From positions 124,001-188,000 of the forward strand of contig BGOS01000023.1 in the NCBI GenBank assembly GCA_003569365.1: DNA of 64,000 bases, in the 5' to 3' direction. Both the position numbers and the translations under genes were made by a program. The DNA comes from Anaerolineaceae bacterium. GTDB taxonomy: Bacteria > Chloroflexota > Anaerolineae > Anaerolineales > UBA11657. Below are positions 39,961 through 48,741 of this stretch, piece by piece; the stretch's first letter is position 1; every line of letters begins with the position of its first letter. A model generated the notes under the pieces. The model saw only the letters and a program-made list of their open reading frames with translations. It was not told the origin of the DNA and searched no databases.

Positions 39961-41642
39961 GCTGCGCCTGGTTGTTGCGCAGCCAGCAGCGCCAGGCCCA
40001 GCTCGCGTTGCAGCCGGGCATCGGCGGGGTGGGCGGCAATAGCAGTTTGCAGCGGCCCAAGCGCTGCACTGGCTGCGTCGCTAACGCGCAGGGCGTGGCC
40101 AAGCGCCAGCGCAGTTGCAGCACTTGCGTCCCCGGCGGCAACAGCAGCGCCCAGCTGCACAGCGGCTGCAGCCCAGCGCTGCAGGCCGCACAATGCGCGG
40201 CCAAGCTGCACCAGCAGTGTCGCGGGGCTGAGCTCCACCACAATTCCTTCCGCACCCGCGGCCGGTGCTGCAGCCAGCGCCCGCTCATAAGCAGCAACTG
40301 CGTCCGTGTGCATCGCCAGCGAAAGATAGAGCTGGCCAGCTGCGGTCCAGCTAATGCGGTCATGCGCAAAGAGGCGCGTGTATTCGGCGCACACGGCCAG
40401 CGCTGCTTCCGCCTGGCCGGCGGCGTTTAGGCTCTCGGCCAGCAGGTGGCTGGCGTTGGCGCGCATGCGCCAGCTAAGGTTTGCAATTTCCAAATACTGG
40501 CGCAGTTCGCTGGCGGCTTCAATGTGGCGCCCCAGGCCAAAGTACACGCGCCCCAAATAAAAGTGGTTGAGCGGGTTGTCCGCGGCTGCGCTGCCCGCCG
40601 AAATCTGCTCCAATATGTGCAGGTCGCGGTCTTTGCGCTGCTGGCGGTCAGCTGCGGTTAGATAGCCAAAATGGTGCGCCAGAATATCAGTGCGCAGCGG
40701 CTCCACACCGGCGGCGCGCAGTTGCGAGTAAATCTGCTCATGCACAGCGCCGCTGAAGCGCGCATGCGGGCCGTTCTTAAACAGCCAGGCGTGCGCCACG
40801 GTTTCAATGTTGCCGTTGTCGTGCGGCGATTGCACCAGCAGGGTGTATGCATCCGCCAGGCCGGAGGCAACTGTGCGGCGCAGCTTGTAGCCGTGCCCGG
40901 GCGCCAGCGCCATGTCTGCATCCAGGTGCAGCACCCAGTCTGCAGTGGTGTGCTGCAGCGCAAAGTTTTTGGCCGCTGCAAAATCGTCAATCCAGGCAAA
41001 GTGCTCGACGCGGGCGCCAGCCTGCAGCGCCAGCTGCACGGTGGCGTCGGTGGAGCCGGTGTCCACCAGCAAAATTTCGTCCACGGCAGTGCGCACAGAT
41101 TCAAACAGAGCCGGCAGGTGCTGCGCGGCGTTGCGCGCTATCAGGCACAGTGCGATGCGGGCAGCACCCGGCAGGGCGGGCAGCGCCGCGGGCGGAAAGG
41201 AAAGCACCGCGGTGGCTTGCAGTTGCGCGCGCGCAATTTCCAGATTGGCAAGCGTGGTGCTGTCGGCCGGCTTGAGCTTGTGCACGCGCTCCAGGCAGGC
41301 CACGGCTTCGCCAAAGTTGCCCAGCTGCACCCAGAGCGTGCCCAGGTTTTCGAGGGCCAGCAGGTTGTCCGGTGCCAGGGCAAGTGCGCTGGCAAATGCG
41401 GCTTGCGCACCGGCCAGGTCGTGGGTCTCAAGCAAACATGCGCCCAGATCAATGAAGGCTGCGACGAAACGGGGGTCGAGGCGCACGGCCTCCCGGAAAG
41501 CTGCAATTGTGGCGGGCAGGTCGCTGTGCTTGAAATGGCGGGTGCCGCGCTGCCAAGCCTGCGCAGCGGCGGGGACGGTGGTTGCGGCTGCGCGCACGGC
41601 GGGCGGGCGCGGCGCGGGCAGTGGCCGGTGGCGCTTGGCCAC
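39834..41642 (-). CDS. GT2 glycosyltransferase flanked by TPR repeats (apparent 3' frameshift)
   Basis: The protein has N-terminal TPR units (WQRGTRHFKHSDLPATIAAFREAVRLDP, LETHDLAGAQAAFASALALAPDNLLALENLG), a GT2 domain (IALCLIARNAAQHLPALFESVRTAVDEILLVDTGSTDATVQLA, and DXD motif LHLDADMAL), then more TPR units. The start is a GTG that shares a base with the stop of the upstream TPR gene (TAGTG). The last 35 residues are not TPR-like because the frame is lost near 39965, while the TPR pattern goes on in the next frame to 39706. TPR-GT2 proteins of this kind modify surface or filament proteins in other bacteria; the acceptor here is unknown. Confidence 0.82.
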   Translation of the reverse strand: MAKRHRPLPAPRPPAVRAAATTVPAAAQAWQRGTRHFKHSDLPATIAAFREAVRLDPRFVAAFIDLGACLLETHDLAGAQAAFASALALAPDNLLALENLGTLWVQLGNFGEAVACLERVHKLKPADSTTLANLEIARAQLQATAVLSFPPAALPALPGAARIALCLIARNAAQHLPALFESVRTAVDEILLVDTGSTDATVQLALQAGARVEHFAWIDDFAAAKNFALQHTTADWVLHLDADMALAPGHGYKLRRTVASGLADAYTLLVQSPHDNGNIETVAHAWLFKNGPHARFSGAVHEQIYSQLRAAGVEPLRTDILAHHFGYLTAADRQQRKDRDLHILEQISAGSAAADNPLNHFYLGRVYFGLGRHIEAASELRQYLEIANLSWRMRANASHLLAESLNAAGQAEAALAVCAEYTRLFAHDRISWTAAGQLYLSLAMHTDAVAAYERALAAAPAAGAEGIVVELSPATLLVQLGRALCGLQRWAAAAVQLGAAVAAGDASAATALALGHALRVSDAASAALGPLQTAIAAHPADARLQRELGLALLAAQQPGAAVPFWSARGSWLHWMQTYSTTSAQLMPMPTNCCRQCAPLAQP

Positions 41643-41917
41643 TAGTGCGCCAGCGTTTCGGCTGCTTGCATGCGCGCAAAAAATATGGCGGCAAGCGGCA
41701 GCGCTTGCTGCTGCATGAACAGCAGGCCCAGCTCGCGGTGCGCATCTGCCGTGTTTGGCTGCAGTGCAGCGGCGCGCAGCAGGTGGGTGGCTGCGGCTGT
41801 GTAGTCGCCTTGCCGGCGCGCGATGCGCCCCAGCGCAAGCGCGCTGGTTGGCGCGCCGGCTGCGCAATCACCAGCCGCGTCGGGCTGCGCCATTTGCAAA
41901 GGTGCGGATGGCAACAT
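41642..41917 (-). CDS. Small TPR protein
   Basis: A 91-residue protein with about two TPR units (LALGRIARRQGDYTAAATHLLRAAALQPNTADAHRELGLLFMQQQALPLAAIFFARM). Its TAG stop overlaps the GTG start of the GT2 gene by one base, so it probably is a translationally coupled partner, or was once the N-terminus of the same protein. Confidence 0.65.
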   Translation of the reverse strand: MLPSAPLQMAQPDAAGDCAAGAPTSALALGRIARRQGDYTAAATHLLRAAALQPNTADAHRELGLLFMQQQALPLAAIFFARMQAAETLAH

Positions 41918-41926
41918 CGGCAGCAG

Positions 41927-42202
41927 TTACGCGGGCTCAGCCACCCGCAGCAGCGGCATTATTTCAAAGTCCAAAATGTCCGCCAGTCGGGCAAAATCAT
42001 TGGCGGCATGCGCAATGGCAAAGTGCTCGAACGGCTCCAGCAGCGCATCATGCTGCGTGGCGCCAAGTTGATGGTTGACCTCGTAAATCAGAGCGTCAAC
42101 CAGCTCCAGCAGCAGCGCGTCACGCCCGGCGGGCCGGGCGCTGCGCAGAGACGCGATGCACGCGGGCATCAATTGCAGCAGGCTGGTGTTTGAGTGGATC
42201 AT
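41927..42202 (-). CDS. Small helical protein of unknown function
   Basis: A 91-residue, predominantly helical protein (LLLELVDALIYEVNHQLGATQHDALLEPFEHFAIAHAANDFARLADILDFEIMPLL). The ATG at 42202 has a strong AAGGAGA site 8-9 bases upstream, which decides against the longer upstream frame. No family is recognised. The four-helix pattern and location could suit a chaperone, but this is a guess. Confidence 0.75.
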   Translation of the reverse strand: MIHSNTSLLQLMPACIASLRSARPAGRDALLLELVDALIYEVNHQLGATQHDALLEPFEHFAIAHAANDFARLADILDFEIMPLLRVAEPA

Positions 42203-42248
42203 AGTGTGATTCTCCTTGGGCATTTTGCCGGGTGTGATGGTCATTGGT

Positions 42249-44891
42249 TCAAGCCGCAACCAGTGCGGGCTCTGCAAGGTGGCGGGCGCGCACCAGCTGC
42301 GCCTCGTGGCGCGCCAGCGGGCGGTCACGGTTCTCGCGGCTTTGGGGTGAGCGCAAATACAATCCGAGCACTTCGTTCAAGTGCAGGAACTCCTCGGGCG
42401 GCGTGCAGCGCAGCCAGAATTCCCAGTCACCAGCCACTTGCAGCTGGTCATCAAAATTGCCGTAGCGGGTGTGCAGCTGCCGCCGCCACATGGGCTGCGG
42501 CCCCACGAAGCAATCTTTGCGGAGGCGGGCGGCGTCAAAGTCTTCCCAGATTGCCGCGTTGACGGCCGTGTTATTTTCGAAGGTTTCGTGCTCGCGGTCG
42601 GTGATAAGTACATCCGCATACACCAGCGCAATATCCGCGCGCTGTGCGAGTACGCCAGCCATGCGCTCGAACGCGTCGGCGCGGTGGCGGTCGTCCGCAT
42701 TGGCGTTGGTAAGGTACTGGCCGCGCGCTGCCGCAATGCCCAGGTTCCACGCGCCATACACGCTGCACTGCGCGGGTGCGCGCAGGTACACAATGTTGTC
42801 GTACAGCTGCTGGTACTCTTCCACAATGGCGCGCTCGTTTTGCTGCGAGCCGGCGTCAATCACAATAATCTCAAGCCGGTCAGCAATGGTTTGCGCTTCA
42901 AGATCGTCAAGCAGTCCGCGCATGAAGCGCTCGGCGTTGTAAACAGATACAAGGGCTGAGACCAGCGGCGGGCGGGCGGGCTGCCCGGCAGTGGGAGCCG
43001 CTGCAGGTGCGGCGGCTGCTGCTTCCGGCAGCGCGCGGCCAAATGCCAGCCCCAGGCGGGCCATGCCCTCGGCCAGGGCCTGCTCCATGCGGTCGGCGGT
43101 GTGCGCCCATGTGTAGCTGCGCGTTACTGTGGCGCGTCCGTTGGCGGCCAGAGCCGCGCGCTGCGCGCTGTTGCGGTGCAGCTGCACCAGTGCGGCCGCA
43201 ATTTTGTCCGGGCGCTGCGGCGGCACAACGAGTGCGTTGTGCCCGTCCAGCAGGTAGTCGCTGGCACCGGGGTGGGTGGCAATTACGGCACAGCCCGCTG
43301 CCATTGCCTCCAGCGGCGGCAGCGGCAGCCCTTCAAAATGGCTGGCGTGCACAAAAATATCCGCGCTGCCCAGCAGCGCCGCGTACTCTGGTTGCGGCAG
43401 CGGCGGCAGCAGGCGGTGTTCCAGCCCGCCCATATCCAGCGGCTGGCCCATCACCAGCACCTCAAAGTTTGCGCCCTGGGTGCGCGCCAGCTGCAGCGCG
43501 CGCACAATGTCCGCACTGCCGCGGAAGGCATGCTCGCGGCTGAGGAACATCACGCGCGGCAGGCCAGCGCTTTTGGCGCCGGGCGCAAACAGCTGCGGGT
43601 CCACGCCGCCCGGCACCAGCGGTGCCAGTACCTCGCGGCCGTAGATTAGCTCCAGTATTTGCTGCACATAGCTGGAGGTTGCAAAGTACTGCAGCTGCGG
43701 CAGGCGGTAGGACTGTTCAGACATGGTGCGCCAGCTGTCCGGCCGGCCGGTGAGCGCCGGGAAGCGCGGCTCATAGGAGTGCACCCAGTAAAACTTGCCG
43801 GAGGCATTGGAGTTGGCAACCAGCTCCGCAGTTGGTGAATAGGGGCTGATCAGCACTCCGCGAAAGTCCGGCAGCTGCGCCAGCGGGCGCACCGGAAATT
43901 CGAGTTGCAGCCAGTCGCAGCGCAGGTCTGGCTGCGTCACATAGCAGGCGGTGTTGTAGCCGCGCCGCGTCAGCTCATTTAGTGTTTCAGCAATGCAGCG
44001 CACGCCGCCGGAAGTAAAGTTGAGCGTCTCGGTGACCATTGCAATGGCGGTGCCGGCTGGCGGCAGCGCAGTGTGCGTTACGGCAGCGGCGGGTTGGGCT
44101 GCGGCCGGCGCGCTGCGCAGCATTACAGCTGCGGCTGGCGCGGTTTGGAATGCGGGCTGTGCGCTGCGCAGTTGCAGTGGCGCGGCTGCTGCAGCGGGTT
44201 GGGGTGCGGCCGGCTGGCGGGCAGCGGCCACTTGCCTGGCAATTGCATCCCAGTCCGCTGCTTGCGCGGGCTGCTCGTAGATCCAATGCAGTGTGATGGT
44301 GCTGTCCGCAGCAATTGCCTGCGCCAGGTGCGGCAGAATTTTGCGTGCATCGTTGTAAAGCGGCGGCAGGCACAGGTCCAGCTGCAAGCCGCCGTGCTGC
44401 AGCTTGTGCATGCCGTGCTGCAGGCCGGCTTCGCCGCCCAGCAGCTGCTCAAATCCAAATTCGTTGAGCACATCCAGCAGCGGCTGCGTATACACATTGA
44501 AGGGCGCAATAAATTTGCGCAGCTTGAAATCGGACAGCGTATGCAGCGCACGCTGCATGCTGGCGCGCAGCTCGGCGTGCGTTGCAAACGCAAACTCGCC
44601 GCCCAGCGGCCAGGTTTCGGTGATGCGCGGCCAGCGCGCCGCAAAGCGGTGCCAGCCGTGGTTGAAGCCGTGCAGCGCCACCTCGCAGTGCTGCAGGCCG
44701 CGCAGGAAGAAGAGGTCGGAGTGATTGTTGATCAGCTCCGGCGAAACCCCCAGCACATACGGCACCCCGCGGCTCTCAAAGGCCTGCAAGAACTGCCAGA
44801 TATGGTCGCGGTGATCGTAGCCCGGCTGGCTGCGCAGTTGATTGTGCAGCGCCAGATCGCCGTGCGGAAAGTCGTCGACGCGAATCAGCAT
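42249..44891 (-). CDS. Three-domain protein: polysaccharide deacetylase-like, GT4 and GT2
   Basis: Residues 1-210 resemble a DUF2334/NodB-type deacetylase (LIRVDDFPHGDLAL with two Asp, VALHGFNHGWHRF with the His pair). Residues 290-630 are a GT4 glycosyltransferase (IAMVTETLNFTSGGVRCIAETLNELTRRGYN, PGGVDPQLF, FVHASHFEGLPLPPLEAMAAG). Residues 655-880 are a GT2 domain (SALVSVYNAERFMRGLLDDLEAQ, IIVIDAGS, NANADDRHRADAFERM, QPMWRRQLHTRYGNFD). Ala/Pro/Gln linkers separate the parts. It overlaps the kinase-like gene by 7 bp. It could build and trim one glycan. Confidence 0.85.
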   Translation of the reverse strand: MLIRVDDFPHGDLALHNQLRSQPGYDHRDHIWQFLQAFESRGVPYVLGVSPELINNHSDLFFLRGLQHCEVALHGFNHGWHRFAARWPRITETWPLGGEFAFATHAELRASMQRALHTLSDFKLRKFIAPFNVYTQPLLDVLNEFGFEQLLGGEAGLQHGMHKLQHGGLQLDLCLPPLYNDARKILPHLAQAIAADSTITLHWIYEQPAQAADWDAIARQVAAARQPAAPQPAAAAAPLQLRSAQPAFQTAPAAAVMLRSAPAAAQPAAAVTHTALPPAGTAIAMVTETLNFTSGGVRCIAETLNELTRRGYNTACYVTQPDLRCDWLQLEFPVRPLAQLPDFRGVLISPYSPTAELVANSNASGKFYWVHSYEPRFPALTGRPDSWRTMSEQSYRLPQLQYFATSSYVQQILELIYGREVLAPLVPGGVDPQLFAPGAKSAGLPRVMFLSREHAFRGSADIVRALQLARTQGANFEVLVMGQPLDMGGLEHRLLPPLPQPEYAALLGSADIFVHASHFEGLPLPPLEAMAAGCAVIATHPGASDYLLDGHNALVVPPQRPDKIAAALVQLHRNSAQRAALAANGRATVTRSYTWAHTADRMEQALAEGMARLGLAFGRALPEAAAAAPAAAPTAGQPARPPLVSALVSVYNAERFMRGLLDDLEAQTIADRLEIIVIDAGSQQNERAIVEEYQQLYDNIVYLRAPAQCSVYGAWNLGIAAARGQYLTNANADDRHRADAFERMAGVLAQRADIALVYADVLITDREHETFENNTAVNAAIWEDFDAARLRKDCFVGPQPMWRRQLHTRYGNFDDQLQVAGDWEFWLRCTPPEEFLHLNEVLGLYLRSPQSRENRDRPLARHEAQLVRARHLAEPALVAA

Positions 44892-45508
44892 GGCGCGCCG
44901 CCAGCCGCTGCGCTCGCAGCGCGCAGTTTGCGCAGCACATATTGCACGCCATACGGGTAGGGGCGCCCGCCCGGAAACGCATGCATGCCCGGCTCGGGCT
45001 TCAGGCTGGCAAAGTCCGCGCCGAACTCGCCGCTGTAATCCGCGCTGTGCATGAAGTCCGCGCGCACGCTAAAGTGCCCCGCAAACTCAAAGTCGATCAA
45101 CACCGGTTCCAGCCCGCTCGTTAGCAGTACATTGCTTTCGTTGATGTCTGCATGAAAGCAGAACCGGTCGTACAGATATTCCACGGCGCTGGTGAGCTTG
45201 AGCTCAATCAGGCGCAGTTGAGCGGCCGTTAGAGGCGTGTCCCAGTTTTCCACAGCGGTGCCGGCGGATTGCTGCAGGATGAGCGCAGCGCGCCCGTCTG
45301 CCAGCTGCTGCCAGCCGTGGCAATGCACAATGCCGGGGTGGTCAAGCGCAACCAGAAAGTTATGCTCGCGCTCAATGCGCAGCCGGTCCCAGATTTTGGC
45401 AAACACCGGCATGCCGTTGAGTGTGCCGCTCAAGTAGCTGCGGTCGGTATTGCGCGTGCGGGTGGGCGGCAGGAAGGGCTGCAAGCCGCCGCCATTTAGC
45501 GCTGGCAT
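44885..45508 (-). CDS. Small protein-kinase-like fold protein
   Basis: At 207 residues it keeps the core of the kinase/lipopolysaccharide-kinase fold: ATP-binding Lys38 in VFAKIW, catalytic loop His119-Ala-Asp121 with Asn126 (HADINESNVLL), and metal-binding Asp139 in LIDFEFAG. The glycine-rich loop is weak. It starts inside the stop of the GT/methyltransferase gene (TAATG). Sugar or glycoprotein phosphorylation is a reasonable guess, comparable to Kdo/heptose kinases in LPS loci. Confidence 0.75.
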   Translation of the reverse strand: MPALNGGGLQPFLPPTRTRNTDRSYLSGTLNGMPVFAKIWDRLRIEREHNFLVALDHPGIVHCHGWQQLADGRAALILQQSAGTAVENWDTPLTAAQLRLIELKLTSAVEYLYDRFCFHADINESNVLLTSGLEPVLIDFEFAGHFSVRADFMHSADYSGEFGADFASLKPEPGMHAFPGGRPYPYGVQYVLRKLRAASAAAGGAPC

Positions 45509-47043
45509 TACGCGCGCTGCCCCCGGAAAGCCGGCCGCGTATGGCCATTCAGTTCACCCGGTGCATTTTGGCCGCTGTCTGTGGCATGCAGGGTTTGCAC
45601 AGCCGCAAAGCCCATCGATTCGAGGTAGCCGCGATAGCGCTGCACTTCGCGTGCGCCATCCGCACTGTGGCCTTCCAAATAATATGTTTGCGCAATATGC
45701 GGCGCAAGGCTGCGCGAGAAGCTGCCGGCGTTGGTGAGGTTCTCAATCATCGAGCAGCAAAACACAACATCAAACTGGTCCAGGCCGAAGGTGTCCGAGA
45801 AAGTGCTGAAATCAAAGCGGTTCAGGTCCAGCTGCAGATATTCGGCGGCGATCCCGCTGCGCGCAGCCAGCTGTTGGGCAGCGTGCACATATTGCGGGTC
45901 GTTGTCCACGCCCACAACCCGCGCGGCGCCGCGGCGCTTGGCTTCCAGGCACAGCATGCCCAGGTTGGCGCCGAGGTCCAGCACTGTCTTGCCGGTGAAG
46001 TCGATGTCATCCAGCTGCAAGTCACGCACGCGCGGCGCGTACGAACGCAAACCCGGCAGCAAGTTGCCGTTGTCCAAAGGCATGGATTGGTACGGCAGGT
46101 AGCAATGCACGCCTTGCACCACAGTCGCGGTGTTTTCGCCGGCGTTGGGAATGGCGTGCAGCGTGTCTTCGAGCGTGGGGCGCTGCACACCCAGCACCGC
46201 CAGAATCTGCTGCGCGCGGCGCACGTAGGTATGCTGGCTGCGCACGTGGGCGTAGCCGGCGCGCGCAATGCGCTCGCATTCTGCAGGTGCGTGCAAATAA
46301 TCCTGCAGCTGGCGTTCCAGGTCTGCGCGCTGCGCGTACACCGCCAGATGCTCTCCAATGTTGAAGAGCTGCTCCAAACCCGGCGTGTAATTGGTAAGCA
46401 GAAAGCTGCCGCACGCCAGCGTTTCAAATGTGCGGTAGTTAATATCCAGGCCCATGTTGCGGTTCCAGTGCACTTGATAGCTGTTCACTGCGCGCACCAT
46501 GTCCGGGCCAAGCACCATCTGCGCATGCTGCAGTCCGTGCTGCTGCTGCAAATACTCCAGCCATTCGCCGCGATTGCCGGTGTTGCCGCAGAAACCGAGC
46601 GGCACACTGCGCTCAACCGGGTACATGCGGTCCAGCAGAAAGTGGTCCGCTGCGTTGGGCAGCCATTGCGCGCCACCCGCCACGCGCGCAAAGCGGCTTA
46701 CGTAATGCTGCGTGGCGCTGAACACTGCATCGAAGCGGTTGCTGCGCGCAAACTGCAGCAGGCGCTCCGGATGCACGTGTGCATCAAAGCACCAAAACAT
46801 TTTGGGAATTTTGAGCGGCGCCAAGTCCGGATGCCAGCCGCTGTCGTAGTTCTCCAGCGAGAGCACTGCATCAAAAGTGGCGGCCAGGGTGGGGAAGTCG
46901 GTGCTGTAATTTTCGTGGCCCAGGCCCCAGACTTCCGCGTGCACGCCCAGCTCCGCAAAGGCGCGTTGCAGCGCAAAACACTCGCGGAACTTTTGGTTGC
47001 GCGCGTGGCGTCCGTTCTCCTGGATGATGAGCAGGCGCTGCAT
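45508..47043 (-). CDS. CgeB-like glycosyltransferase fused to a SAM methyltransferase
   Basis: Residues 1-290 resemble CgeB/DUF3880-type glycosyltransferases (LLIIQENGRHARNQKFRECFALQRAFAELG, MFWCFDAHVHPERLL, WLPNAADHFLL, NYRTFETLACGSFLLTNYTPGLEQLFNIGEHLAVY). Residues 340-511 are a class I methyltransferase (GKTVLDLGANLGMLCLEAKRRGAARVVGVDNDP, FDVVFCCSMIENL). The fusion suggests transfer and methylation of one sugar. Confidence 0.85.
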   Translation of the reverse strand: MQRLLIIQENGRHARNQKFRECFALQRAFAELGVHAEVWGLGHENYSTDFPTLAATFDAVLSLENYDSGWHPDLAPLKIPKMFWCFDAHVHPERLLQFARSNRFDAVFSATQHYVSRFARVAGGAQWLPNAADHFLLDRMYPVERSVPLGFCGNTGNRGEWLEYLQQQHGLQHAQMVLGPDMVRAVNSYQVHWNRNMGLDINYRTFETLACGSFLLTNYTPGLEQLFNIGEHLAVYAQRADLERQLQDYLHAPAECERIARAGYAHVRSQHTYVRRAQQILAVLGVQRPTLEDTLHAIPNAGENTATVVQGVHCYLPYQSMPLDNGNLLPGLRSYAPRVRDLQLDDIDFTGKTVLDLGANLGMLCLEAKRRGAARVVGVDNDPQYVHAAQQLAARSGIAAEYLQLDLNRFDFSTFSDTFGLDQFDVVFCCSMIENLTNAGSFSRSLAPHIAQTYYLEGHSADGAREVQRYRGYLESMGFAAVQTLHATDSGQNAPGELNGHTRPAFRGQRA

Positions 47044-47066
47044 GGGTTGCGCGCCGTGCCCGGCAA

Positions 47067-48437
47067 CTAGCCGGGCAGCAGGCTTACGGCTTCCTGTAGC
47101 TCAAGCGCCGCCGGGCATTCCGGGTCTTGCGCTTGAATGCGCAAGAGCGCGCTGCGCGCACCCTCATAATTGCCGGCCTCAACACTTACCGTGCCGTAGG
47201 CAGCGAGTACGTTGATGTCTGTTGGCGCCAGCTCAAGCGCGTGCTCCGCCGCTGCCTGCGCTTGCTGCAGGTTCAAAGCGCCGGGGCGCTGGCCTGCGCT
47301 TGCCGCTGGCTGCGCGGCCGCAACAACGGCAGTGTCCGTCGCTGTGCCGTCCGGCGCGCGTTCTGGCGCACCCAGAAAGCGATGATAGAGTTCATGGTAC
47401 AAATCAGCCATTGCAGTAACCTCCTGCTTCAAATCAAATTTTGTTTCTATGAGCTGCCGGCCTTGGCAACCCATCCGCCGTCCGATTTCCGGTTCATTCA
47501 GCAGATAGCAAATACATTGCGCCAGGCCCCAGGCATCCTGCGGCTCAATCAAAAAGCCGGTTTCGCCATCGCGCACCAGCTCGGGCACCGAGCCTACGCG
47601 CGTGCTTATCACCGGCTTGCCCATCGCCATTGCCTCGGCGTTCACAAATCCAAATGAGTCGCCCAGCGTGGGGTAGGCAAAGATGTCAAAGGCGGCCAGC
47701 ACTGCGGGGACATTGGCGCAGTTGCCCAAAAATGTGATGCGCGCATCAAGGCGCTGCGCGAGCGCTTCCAGCTGCGGGCGCAACGGGCCATCGCCGGCAA
47801 TCACAAAATTCGCTTGCGGGTGGCGCGCCTGCACAATTGCAGCCGCGCGCACAAATGTCTCCGGATCCTTCTCTTCGACCAGGCGGCTGACGCGGCCCAC
47901 AACCGGCCCGTCAAAGCGGCGGAAGGGCTGCACGGTTGCCGGGTCGTAGCGCGCCAGGTCGATGCCGGCATTGATGCGCTCGAGCCGGTTTGGCACGCCG
48001 GCAGCTTCCTGAATTTGTTTCAGCACTTCGCTTTCCAAAATCACGGCATCCAAGCCGGGGTCAACCGCGGGCACCAGCCACTCAATGCTTTGCACCTGCA
48101 CCGCAATGCGCAGCGACTGCGCCGCTTGCATTCCGAAGTTGAGCGGGCCGCCGCCGTACCAGGTGTGCGCAATGTCAAAGCTGCGCAAGTGCGCCAGAAA
48201 AGCGCGCGCCTGATCGCCGTTCACAATCCGGCCATCGCCATCCACCACATTGAACACGCGCACCGGGATGCCTGCATCCTGAAAGACGGACAGCATTGGC
48301 CCGCCCTCACGGAACAGGCAAACCTCAAGCTCGAAGCGTGTGCTGTCAAAGTGGCGGCACAGGTTAAGGATGTGGTTCTCCACGCCGCCAAATGGCAGGT
48401 AGCTGTGCAGGTGCGCAACCCGAATTCGTTTTGTCAT
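47067..48437 (-). CDS. GT4 glycosyltransferase with C-terminal TPR
   Basis: A GT-B fold transferase: HLHSYLPFGGVENHILNLCRHFD at the start, INAGIDLARYDP, GPVVGRVSRLVEEKDPETFVRAAAIV, VIAGDGPLRPQLEALAQ, and YPTLGDSFGFVNAEAMAMGKPVISTRVG, where the first Glu of the usual E-x7-E pair is Asp. A short TPR segment lies at residues 395-450. It is the first gene of the seven-gene operon running to 39706, behind a phased-repeat array. Confidence 0.88.
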   Translation of the reverse strand: MTKRIRVAHLHSYLPFGGVENHILNLCRHFDSTRFELEVCLFREGGPMLSVFQDAGIPVRVFNVVDGDGRIVNGDQARAFLAHLRSFDIAHTWYGGGPLNFGMQAAQSLRIAVQVQSIEWLVPAVDPGLDAVILESEVLKQIQEAAGVPNRLERINAGIDLARYDPATVQPFRRFDGPVVGRVSRLVEEKDPETFVRAAAIVQARHPQANFVIAGDGPLRPQLEALAQRLDARITFLGNCANVPAVLAAFDIFAYPTLGDSFGFVNAEAMAMGKPVISTRVGSVPELVRDGETGFLIEPQDAWGLAQCICYLLNEPEIGRRMGCQGRQLIETKFDLKQEVTAMADLYHELYHRFLGAPERAPDGTATDTAVVAAAQPAASAGQRPGALNLQQAQAAAEHALELAPTDINVLAAYGTVSVEAGNYEGARSALLRIQAQDPECPAALELQEAVSLLPG

Positions 48438-48509
48438 TTAATTATTGCGGCGCGCACCGACCCAATGCGGGCAGGCACCTAATTCACCACATGCTGATTA
48501 AATCTGTTT

Positions 48510-48563
48510 GGGAATAAAAGTCCGTAAAGCGACGGCAAAAGCAGGCTTAAGTGATCGTTAAGC
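48510..48563 (-). promoter_or_regulatory. Phased direct-repeat array upstream of the GT4 operon
   Basis: Read on the - strand, units begin GCTTAA (48563), ACTTAA (48552), CTTTTG (48541), GCTTTA (48530) and CTTTTA (about 48520), spaced 11, 11, 12 and 10 bp. A -10-like TTTAAT (5 of 6) lies 18 bp after the GCTTTACGGA unit. The layout matches the array before fliP. Confidence 0.55.
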
Positions 48564-48666
48564 GCTGTTGATGGAACGCGGCACTTGGGGGCTGTGGCCC
48601 GGCTCCATGCCGGCTGGCTGCCCAAGCGGCGGCTTGCACGCTGCACCGGGAGCATTGTTAGTGTTT

Positions 48667-48741
48667 GCCATTTGTGTGCGGAGTGGTGCCATTGGCGGCA
48701 TGCTGGCCATTTGTGTACGGGCATGCTGGCCATTTGTTACG
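48667..48741. repeat. Tandem repeats around the stop of the giant gene
   Basis: The word GCCATTTGTGTRCGG occurs at 48667 and again within two near-identical 23-bp units, CATGCTGGCCATTTGTGTAC (48699) and CATGCTGGCCATTTGTTACG (48722). The second one-base-shorter unit contains the TAA stop (as TTA on + strand) of the 3548-residue gene. Function unknown; it may be a slippage product. Confidence 0.7.

Noticed and set aside
41645-41867. N-terminal extension of the TPR-GT2 gene upstream of the GTG at 41642
   Set aside because: The extension is Arg/Ala/His-rich and overlaps the real TPR frame of the small upstream gene; the TAGTG junction gives a better start.
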